59,447 bases of DNA from Paludibacteraceae bacterium (GTDB lineage: Bacteria; Bacteroidota; Bacteroidia; Bacteroidales; Paludibacteraceae), in the NCBI GenBank assembly GCA_017417025.1, contig JAFPZY010000036.1, forward strand, positions 1 to 59,447, in the 5' to 3' direction. The position numbers were made by a program, and so were the translations under genes. Below the pieces are notes generated by a model. That model made no database searches. It was not told the DNA's origin and was given only the letters and a program-made list of their open reading frames with translations. Below, one piece after another: positions 53,047 through 59,447 of the stretch (positions within the stretch are counted from its first letter, which is position 1; every line of letters begins with the position of its first letter).

Positions 53047-53504
53047 GCTTTCGACTAAGGCCGAACAACATACCCCTCCATATATAAGGCAAAAAACTGC
53101 CACAATCTATCACCTCAAAAGCAACTTTTTTTCAAAAAAATGCATTTTCCACTCATTACCTGATATTTGCGCCTGATATTTGTGCCTTGTTCACTGTCGC
53201 AGGCTGTCACCGGGTACTCAAGCATCTTCGCGGGGTCCCCATAGGGCTTTGCTCGTATGGGGTGCTTTTTTGCCTGCAATTTATGGGGGTCGAGCCTCTC
53301 GACCGCTGTGAAAAAGGTTTACTGTGAAATATTAACTATTAATTATTAACTACCTCTGTGGACGCTTTCGACTAAAACCATCCAACATACCCCTTCCATA
53401 TATATAGAGCAAAGAAACAGCCAAAATCTATCACGCAAAATACATTTTTTTGCATTTTTCTGTATTTTTTTCGTCTTTGCCTGATATTTGCGCCTTGTTC
53501 ACTG
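53047..53504. repeat. ~145-bp imperfect direct repeats flanking a hairpin block
   Basis: 53047-53196 and 53364-53504 both run from GCTTTCGACTA through CATACCCC, CCATATAT, AATCTATCAC to CCTGATATTTGCGCC and TTGTTCACTG. The spacer 53197-53363 contains the hairpin block at 53231-53272. No coding frame with plausible composition crosses the region. Confidence 0.75.
53231..53272 (+). terminator. Isolated terminator-like hairpin, possible end of a small RNA
   Basis: CCCCATA at 53237-53243 pairs with TATGGGG at 53256-53262 (12-base loop) and is followed by GC and six T. There is no gene directly upstream on the plus strand (the C10 gene already ends in its own terminator), so it could end an unrecognised small RNA from 53047-53230. 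I recognise no known RNA family. Confidence 0.4.
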
Positions 53505-53570
53505 CCACTGACACACGCTTCAGTCGATAAAAATGCGTATATACGCAAAAATATCGGCTGAACATGAACA

Positions 53571-53603
53571 CAGAACCTGCACTTTTGCTGTGTGCAGGTT
53601 CTG
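53571..53603. repeat. Perfect 12-bp inverted repeat
   Basis: CAGAACCTGCAC (53571-53582) and GTGCAGGTTCTG (53592-53603) with a 9-base loop. It lies 29 nt beyond the 3' end of the minus-strand short ORF and may end that transcript, though without a clear T-run. A perfect 14-bp palindrome TGCGTATATACGCA lies nearby at 53534-53547. Confidence 0.6.
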
Positions 53604-53632
53604 CGTAGTATCAGGATGTGAGTCCGGATGGC

Positions 53633-53773
53633 TTAATAATCTCCGCCACCCTCTGCACCCTGTGTCGGTATCTCACCAAAATTCTGACTGTTGCCGCCGG
53701 CGGATTGCATCAGCATGCCGCTTGCACAAACCGTATCAACCATAGCCGTTACCGGCACTGAATATATTTTCAT
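53633..53773 (-). CDS. Short ORF downstream of a giant surface gene (46 aa, Y-x-x-P-x-T family)
   Basis: ATG at 53773 to TAA at 53633-53635, 53 nt after the giant gene on the same strand. YSVPVT is at residues 4-9 and GMLMQSAGGN at 19-28, then a Gly/Glu-rich tail ending GGGDY. The YxxPxT and the later hydrophobic-x-Q-x-A-x-G block match the short ORFs at 3099 and 5472, which occupy the equivalent position behind paralogous genes. The sequence GAGATAAG precedes the ATG. Function unknown. Confidence 0.6.
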   Translation of the reverse strand: MKIYSVPVTAMVDTVCASGMLMQSAGGNSQNFGEIPTQGAEGGGDY

Positions 53774-53826
53774 CTTATCTCAATTTTTTATAGTTCAACA
53801 TTCATTTTCAACTTGCTGTTTCCGCA

Positions 53827-56800
53827 TTATTCCATTCTTGCACCCTGCGCGTTGTATTTAACGCCCTCGCGCTCGATAACCAGCACGCCGTTCTCAATAT
53901 ACTTGCGCACTTCGTTACCGTCCTGCATGTCAGGCGCAAACTCAAGCTCTGTAGCCGTCTGACCGTTGAGCACTATGCGCACACGCGGAGCGACAGGGTG
54001 GTATACGACTGCGTCATCGCTCATCTGGAAATAGCCTCGGAATGCGCGGATGTAGGTGTCGCCGTTGGAGGTGGGATAATGGAGGTGATTATTATAGATG
54101 TATATCTGCTTCTTATCGCCCTTATTCAGCTTTGTGCGCACGATGGTATTGACAAAACTTATTGTGCCTTTAGTGAGATCCTTGACTACCGGTGCACTTG
54201 CCCGTGCCACAAACTGAACACCTTCGAACTTCTCGTTGGCGGCATCTACTGCACCGCTGTAATTCTCCGTCTCATTGTAATAGACGTAAGGAACATTGGC
54301 TGTCATAGTCCACACAGGAGTGAAATTCAAGTCAAGATAACCGCTGTTGTCGTATGTGACATCATTCAACTCGTATATGTTTCCTGCAAACTTGTGCGAG
54401 TTGTTCTGAACCAGACTGAAGTTGAACGGCAGCGAAACCACGTGCCATTTGCCACTCTCCATGCTACGTTTGTAAGTCACTCTCCTTGTTGTTGTCAATT
54501 CCGAGAGGGCATCAAGTGCCGCATAATAGTTATGACCGTTGTACGTGCCGCCCGCATCGATGCTGTCCACAAGGTCGAAGGTCGCGAGGTCGGCGGAGTT
54601 GTAAACTGCTGTATAGGTCACATTTCCCGACACTTCTGGCAGGTCGTCGCTCAAGCCGTATGTTGTCGTCCCATCGTTCCAGCCGGCAAAGGTGTAACTA
54701 TATACAAGGTCGTTCGCCTTCGTCGGATTAGTCGCACCATTATATTCCGGTGTCGCACCGTATGCCACATTCTCGTCCGTCTCCAATGTAGCCTCGCCGT
54801 TTTTCCATGTCACGGTGTAGGTGTTCACCGTGCGGCTGAAGTGTGCCGTGATAGTCATATCGCCGGTTACGGTGTTGCTGTTGCCGGTAAGTTGGGTCGC
54901 CGGATTGGTAGCATCGTTGTACCAACCATCGAATGAGTAGGTATATTGGGCATCGGACGAAGCGGGTGTAGCCGTAATAGTGGTACCACTGATAGTGATT
55001 TGAGTGCCGTTGATGGTGATACCGGTATTTCCTTCTATGTCACTCAATACGCGTTGGTTGCTGCTTTCGCCGGTCAGTGTACCATAAGTGTTATTATCCT
55101 TGTTGAAAGTCACATTGTAGTATTGGGTAGAGAGTGCAAAGTTAGCAGTAGTAGTTAGGTTACTGTTCATCGTGAACGTGCGGGTGGCGGTGGTGCTATT
55201 GTTGTCCGACCAGTTAGAGAAAACATAATTTTCCTGTGCATTTGCTGTAACTGTAATCTCCTGTCCTGCTTGGCAAATGTACTGATATTTCTTCGTTCCC
55301 ACATTGATAGTGAGTGTGTAGGTTGTATAAGTTGGCTGATAAATAGCACGGACTTGTGCACCATAGAGTACATATCCTTCATCATCTACTATATAATTAT
55401 CTCCTTCTTTAGAGAATGTGACAGCATTAGAGAAAGCATACCCATAGTAATATTGATAATTTACACTTGTAAACTCGCTGCTCCAATAATAGCCATTTGT
55501 AGTTGCTTGTAATACAAATTGGTAATAAGAAGTTTCACCATAGAATCCTCCGGTAGGCAATGTGAGTGTTTTATTATCCGATTTGCTTGTAAAGACAGTT
55601 CCCGAATAGGTTGTGTTATCCAACAACGATTGCCATTCTGCTTTGGTGGGCATGTGCCAATTTGAACCCATTACCACTTTTGCCGTTTCTGTATCATCGG
55701 GTAATATATCGCCCGCATTCATAGTGCTTACAATCTCAAGATAGGTACAAGCAGCACCAGCCTCAATAGGCTCAATACCACCATAGTTGTAATAATAACC
55801 CAAACCATTCTCTTCGGTTGCTCCAACGTTGCGGTCAGCCCAAGCCACACCGTAACCCATATCAACGAGTTTGTAGGTCTTGCTGTCCAAGCCGGTTTTA
55901 TCACTCAAGTCATATAAAATCTTCGTTTTGTCAGCAGTGATGCCCTGGTAGATATCCAGACTCTGATTGTCTGACACAAGTCGGTAGAATGCACTCAATG
56001 CAGTGTTTTCAGTCAGTTTCACGACACGAGAACTGGTAACAACATCATCGCTCCACATACTGAATTTATATGCGTCATTAGTAACGGTGGCTGTAATGGT
56101 CACATCTGTTCCGCTTCGGTAAGTACCGCTCGTTGTCTGCGGATCATATCCATCGGCCGTCATGGTGAACGACATATTGCTGCCGCTCAATGTAAGAGTG
56201 AAGGTTTGCACATATTGCGCAGTAAACGACACATCAGCCTTCCCCATCGTACCCAAAGCGCGGTCCCAACCGATGAACTCATACCCGCTGCGGGTAGGTG
56301 TTTCGCCCGTATAGGTAATAGCAGCATCTTCGTACACATTTTTGCGTTCCAGAACATTCTCACCGTCGTAGTCATAGAAAACAACTTCGTGTTGCGCACC
56401 TGAGCTTTCTTTATACACAGCCGTGTAAGTAAGATTCTCATACATTTTGACTACCAGCTGATTGGAAGTCGATACCACATTACCTGCTGCATCCTGCCAC
56501 TCCTTGAATGAAAAACCTTCAGCAGCGTTTGCGGTAATTGTCATCTGCTGATACAATTCGCAGTTATAGATGTAGGTATAGCCATTTGAATGGATGGTCA
56601 GCTTGCGCATGTCCATACTCAAGATCGGGCGTATGCCGCAAGCCGCAAAAATAGCACCCGTACCCTGTGAACCCGTCTTGTCGCTATTAAGCGTCGGGGC
56701 AGAAGGAGGATTTTCCCACTGGTTACTCGGTGTGGAGTACCCCCAGGCCTTTGCACTACCATAGGTACCGGTCGTGGCAAAGGTAGCGGTCCAGTACTGA

Positions 56801-58941
56801 ATAGAGTTAGCCCACGTTGTACCTGATGATGTCCGCGAACCGTTATGTGGGATGATAATGTAGTTCGAGTTCGTCTTGCTCGTCAGCTTGCGATCGTAAG
56901 TGTTGATTGTCGTCACATTCACATTCGCCAACAGGTTAGCCCATTCCTCGTAGGTAGCGATGCGCCAGATATGCCCGCAATACTTATACGCAGCATCCGT
57001 CTCTTCCGTTACTGGCAAGTTATCGCCCGAAGACATCGATTGCGAACCTTCATAATAACCCCCTGTAGAACCGGCATCCGTAGCAACAGTCAAAGTTCCC
57101 CAAGTGAAATAACTACCCGTTGCCGTTTCCGAAGTGGCAAAGCCGCTTGATTGATCTTTATCCACATTGTACTTTGCCCAAATACCTGCTTCGCCGAGGT
57201 CAACTGCTTGAGAGGGGAGGTCGTATTGACTGCTTGTACCAGCACCAGTACCTGCTTGATAGACTGTAACGTCCTTGGATACGGATGAAGATGTACCTAC
57301 TATAATAGCACCGAGCATGAGGTCTTTGGATGTGCCAAAAGTTGCAGTATTCCCCACTATTTCCGAACCATCCCGTGTGTATTTATAGAAACTATATCCC
57401 GATGTCTCATCCGAAGTTGAAAGGGTGATTGTGCGTGCAGCTTCAGCAGCGGTTCGCAAATATACTGTACCGGCAGTAAAGTTGTCTGTACCATCGGTGG
57501 CGGTTATGGTGGCTTTATCGCTCGGCTCGATATAAAGGACGTATTCGCTGTCAGAGGCAAAACGGGCATAGACGGTGGTACCGGATGTCATTGCTTTGAG
57601 TTGATTTTCTGTCACAAGTGAGCCTGCATCGGAAGGCGAAGTGAACCAACCTATGAAACGTTTGCCATCTTTATTATATGGAGCAGCAGGAACGGTTTTC
57701 ATCGTATAGTCGGAGCGCACTACGCGGCGGAGATTGGCATTGTATGTGAGTCCCTCATTCCAATAACCTTCATTAGTCGCACAATCAAAAGTAACATACT
57801 GAATCGTATTGCCGTATACGTCCGTACCCTTGTTCAAAGTGCAATACTGCGGGAAAAATGAGGCTTTCTTTGAAGTACTTGAACCACTTGTCGTTTTGCT
57901 TTGATATAGATTATTGTCGTGATAAAAAGCCAATCGACCTTGATAACTACTACTATTATTATAATACCCTCCCCACCAGTTATAGGTAGGGTTGGTAGTA
58001 GCGGCGGTGGTAGTGGTTGAATAGGTTGTTTGCCCCCATTCGCTGAAATATATACCAACCTTGCTATAACCATATTGTAAAGTATTAGAAGAACTACCGG
58101 TATATTTGAACATTTCTTGCAGCGGATTGGTGTATAGATTTCCTTCGCGGTCGCGTAGGGTAGTTGCCATTATCTCCACCGTGCGCGTAAATCCTCCCGA
58201 AGGCACACTATTCATCTCAAACATTTGCTCATAGCAATGATCTGCCAGTTCTTCTGCCGGAAGAATGATACTCGTATTGTTCCCATTTTGAACACTCAAA
58301 TTGGTCTTGGCAAACATACGTGCATAGCAATAGGGCTTCAAATTCTGCGCAGGCAATTTTGGAAAACCTGTTAAATACCAATATGATCCACTTGATTCAA
58401 ACATCCCATAATAACAACCTGTTGTTAATGTCGTAGCAGGCAATGACAATGCGGACGCATCTACCTTGTACGCACTTCCGGCAAATAGATTCTTGAAACA
58501 ATAGTCACATGGAATTACATCTCCTTCAGTCTGAAAATCATCTCCATAGACCAAGGACATAATGTTTCCTGCAAGTTTACGTATGTACGTCGTCCCTCCT
58601 TGAGATGAATAGACACTAAAATGCACATAGTTATTGTCATCTTTGTGAAACGGCGTTGAATTGTTCCCTTTGAAATAATACGTTGTAGCAGCACCAGATA
58701 ATGTTAGTTTGACCGTTTCTGTTGAAGAGCCTGATGTCGTTATTTCTGTCCACGTATTCTTATCCGTTGAGTAGTATAACTCTATTCCCGGATTTCCTTT
58801 TACTCTAATTTTGATTGCAGAATAAGAGTTATCTGTATTGTAGATATTAAAATACTCATTAATCTGCGCCTGCGCCTGCTGCGGGGCGAGGGTGAGGAAC
58901 AGTGCCATCAGCGGCACGAAAAGAGAAAGTAGTTTTTTCAT
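53827..58941 (-). CDS. Exported 1704-residue surface protein with InlB repeats and two FISUMP-type domains
   Basis: Signal peptide KKLLSLFVPLMALFLTLAPQ (about 1-26). The shared N-terminal domain follows (EYFNIYNTD, KLAGNIMSLVYG), then degenerate CYxxMF repeats, an InlB/Flg_new repeat (~378-455) and a Fibrobacter-succinogenes-major-paralogous-like domain (~560-775, VDLGEAGIWAKYNVDKD, CGHIWRIATYEEW). Two to three more InlB repeats, a second such domain (~1045-1235, VAWADRNVGATEENG, NWHMPTKAEWQSLL, GYYWSS) and further InlB repeats (~1240-1490) come next. A domain with VVSLPFNFS related to the LPF domain of surface proteins 1 and 2 precedes the tail IENGVLVIEREGVKYNAQG. The middle (about 55270-58800) is AT-rich, the 3' part GC-rich. 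No consensus promoter is seen. Probably T9SS-exported. Confidence 0.88.
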   Translation of the reverse strand: MKKLLSLFVPLMALFLTLAPQQAQAQINEYFNIYNTDNSYSAIKIRVKGNPGIELYYSTDKNTWTEITTSGSSTETVKLTLSGAATTYYFKGNNSTPFHKDDNNYVHFSVYSSQGGTTYIRKLAGNIMSLVYGDDFQTEGDVIPCDYCFKNLFAGSAYKVDASALSLPATTLTTGCYYGMFESSGSYWYLTGFPKLPAQNLKPYCYARMFAKTNLSVQNGNNTSIILPAEELADHCYEQMFEMNSVPSGGFTRTVEIMATTLRDREGNLYTNPLQEMFKYTGSSSNTLQYGYSKVGIYFSEWGQTTYSTTTTAATTNPTYNWWGGYYNNSSSYQGRLAFYHDNNLYQSKTTSGSSTSKKASFFPQYCTLNKGTDVYGNTIQYVTFDCATNEGYWNEGLTYNANLRRVVRSDYTMKTVPAAPYNKDGKRFIGWFTSPSDAGSLVTENQLKAMTSGTTVYARFASDSEYVLYIEPSDKATITATDGTDNFTAGTVYLRTAAEAARTITLSTSDETSGYSFYKYTRDGSEIVGNTATFGTSKDLMLGAIIVGTSSSVSKDVTVYQAGTGAGTSSQYDLPSQAVDLGEAGIWAKYNVDKDQSSGFATSETATGSYFTWGTLTVATDAGSTGGYYEGSQSMSSGDNLPVTEETDAAYKYCGHIWRIATYEEWANLLANVNVTTINTYDRKLTSKTNSNYIIIPHNGSRTSSGTTWANSIQYWTATFATTGTYGSAKAWGYSTPSNQWENPPSAPTLNSDKTGSQGTGAIFAACGIRPILSMDMRKLTIHSNGYTYIYNCELYQQMTITANAAEGFSFKEWQDAAGNVVSTSNQLVVKMYENLTYTAVYKESSGAQHEVVFYDYDGENVLERKNVYEDAAITYTGETPTRSGYEFIGWDRALGTMGKADVSFTAQYVQTFTLTLSGSNMSFTMTADGYDPQTTSGTYRSGTDVTITATVTNDAYKFSMWSDDVVTSSRVVKLTENTALSAFYRLVSDNQSLDIYQGITADKTKILYDLSDKTGLDSKTYKLVDMGYGVAWADRNVGATEENGLGYYYNYGGIEPIEAGAACTYLEIVSTMNAGDILPDDTETAKVVMGSNWHMPTKAEWQSLLDNTTYSGTVFTSKSDNKTLTLPTGGFYGETSYYQFVLQATTNGYYWSSEFTSVNYQYYYGYAFSNAVTFSKEGDNYIVDDEGYVLYGAQVRAIYQPTYTTYTLTINVGTKKYQYICQAGQEITVTANAQENYVFSNWSDNNSTTATRTFTMNSNLTTTANFALSTQYYNVTFNKDNNTYGTLTGESSNQRVLSDIEGNTGITINGTQITISGTTITATPASSDAQYTYSFDGWYNDATNPATQLTGNSNTVTGDMTITAHFSRTVNTYTVTWKNGEATLETDENVAYGATPEYNGATNPTKANDLVYSYTFAGWNDGTTTYGLSDDLPEVSGNVTYTAVYNSADLATFDLVDSIDAGGTYNGHNYYAALDALSELTTTRRVTYKRSMESGKWHVVSLPFNFSLVQNNSHKFAGNIYELNDVTYDNSGYLDLNFTPVWTMTANVPYVYYNETENYSGAVDAANEKFEGVQFVARASAPVVKDLTKGTISFVNTIVRTKLNKGDKKQIYIYNNHLHYPTSNGDTYIRAFRGYFQMSDDAVVYHPVAPRVRIVLNGQTATELEFAPDMQDGNEVRKYIENGVLVIEREGVKYNAQGARME

Positions 58942-59042
58942 AGGTGTATGAGTTTTGGTTAGTATTTATGTTTTATTTCTTTTACAATCAATTTGTTATT
59001 TATTACATCTTAGTTTAATTGTCATACTGATTACAAACAATA

Positions 59043-59113
59043 TTTTGAGATTTTACGCAAATTTCGCCAAAAACATTTTGAGATTTTACGCAAATTCCGC
59101 CGAAAACATTTTG
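59043..59113. repeat. 33-bp tandem repeat overlapping a promoter
   Basis: TTTTGAGA occurs at 59043, 59076 and 59109, exactly 33 bp apart, in units with ATTTTACGCAAATT and CGCC(A/G)AAAACA. The last copy provides the TTTG of the promoter at 59110-59140. The stretch 58942-59177 holds no gene. Confidence 0.88.
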
Positions 59114-59140
59114 AGAAACGAAATTTATATTGTACCTTTG
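59110..59140 (+). promoter_or_regulatory. Bacteroidetes-type promoter in front of an ATPase remnant
   Basis: TTTG at 59110-59113 and TACCTTTG at 59133-59140, 19-nt spacer; the only downstream frame in the window is the 33-codon remnant at 59178. Confidence 0.7.
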
Positions 59141-59177
59141 CAGCGTTTTTTAAGAATAACACATCTATTATAACAAT

Positions 59178-59279
59178 ATGATATTCAAGCGTAAACTTTA
59201 CAGCGAGATGCTCGAATGGAAACAATCCCGCAACGGAAAGACCGTCTGCGTGCCGGTGTATTTCACGCCGTTCTTGTAG
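59178..59279 (+). pseudogene. N-terminal remnant of an AAA/DUF4143-type ATPase
   Basis: ATG at 59178 to TAG at 59277-59279, 33 codons. The first ~22 residues, MIFKRKLYSEMLEWKQSRNG, match from memory the beginning of the very common Bacteroidales ATPases of the DUF4143 group (which continue with LLIEGARRVGKS). Here the sequence diverges after KT and ends after ten more residues, so the Walker A is missing. A live promoter and an uninterrupted start make a recent deletion likely, or a retained short peptide. Confidence 0.55.
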
Positions 59280-59316
59280 GTCGGTTCTTTCTAATAAACT
59301 TGGATTCCTTTTGCTT

Positions 59317-59360
59317 ATGCGGCAGACAAACAAGTTCTGTCGCATATTTATTGTTTGTTT
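59317..59360 (+). terminator. Terminator-like hairpin after the ATPase remnant
   Basis: ATGCGGCAGA (59317-59326) pairs with TCTGTCGCAT (59336-59345) with one G-U pair and a nine-base loop, followed by the T-rich ATTTATTGTTTGTTTT. The remaining bases to 59447 show no gene. Confidence 0.6.
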
Positions 59361-59447
59361 TCAGCACGTCAAAGGTCGTTTTGCGCGGTTCTGCAATGCG
59401 AAAAAATCCCAAAAATGTATGTCATAAAAAACGACCGTTTTTTGTGA

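Noticed and set aside
53533-53745. Plus-strand 70-codon frame
   Set aside because: It crosses a perfect 12-bp hairpin and the minus-strand short ORF, and its His/Cys/Arg-rich composition looks non-coding.

Overview
The window looks like a chromosome segment of an uncultured, fairly GC-rich member of the Bacteroidales. The evidence is Bacteroidetes-type promoters (TTTG, about 20 nt, TAnnTTTG), a type IX secretion system (T9SS) protein (PorZ), several exported proteins with T9SS-like C-termini, and order-typical gene sets (DUF5606, DUF4270 next to a GT5-like protein and panC, Omp28-like, LptE, short GtrA proteins). No species can be named from the sequence alone.

Layout. 1-13.6 kb: one probable transcription unit of four very large exported proteins. 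Three are paralogues built of Cys-containing 'MFxGC' repeats plus Listeria-Bacteroides (InlB/Flg_new) repeats; the fourth is a PKD protein with six exact 156-bp repeats. Short ORFs of 58 and 53 codons lie between them, and a ~110-bp direct repeat lies at both edges. 14.0-16.5 kb: an M13 metallopeptidase with a long repeated leader and a striking Cys-Cys insertion. 16.5-16.8 kb: two tRNAs. 17-25.2 kb: plus-strand genes greA, HIT, aspA, rdgB, porZ, GtrA, a family 2 glycosyltransferase and a membrane glycosyltransferase-like protein. 32.6-25.3 kb (minus): a tight seven-gene unit, smpB-gtrA-FAD oxidoreductase-membrane protein-sigma54 activator-lptE-phosphoethanolamine transferase, largely about envelope glycans and LPS. 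32.7-35.2 kb (plus): DUF5606, Nif3-like, C4 zinc-ribbon and a small membrane-anchored protein. 35.6-38.2 kb: an exported InlB-repeat protein and a convergent Omp28-like lipoprotein. 41.6-38.2 kb (minus): panC-pdxB-proS. 41.7-45.5 kb (plus): GT5-like protein, DUF4270 lipoprotein, polyprenyl synthase. 51.4-45.4 kb (minus): M6 protease, prs, glutaminyl-cyclase-like M28, sufC and a half-length sufD. 51.6-52.8 kb: a C10 cysteine protease. 53.6-58.9 kb (minus): a fourth giant surface protein followed, like two of the others, by a short ORF. The right edge holds an ATPase remnant.

Two themes cut across the annotation. First, three exported repeat proteins are each followed by a short ORF sharing Y-x-x-P-x-T and a later Gly-rich motif, which is the best candidate for an undescribed unit here. 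Second, nearly every longer intergenic stretch holds its own private tandem repeat, often with an 11-bp (or 33-bp) period; three such arrays sit in leaders or promoters. Housekeeping genes are interleaved with cell-surface genes, so exported proteins probably share transcripts with core metabolism.
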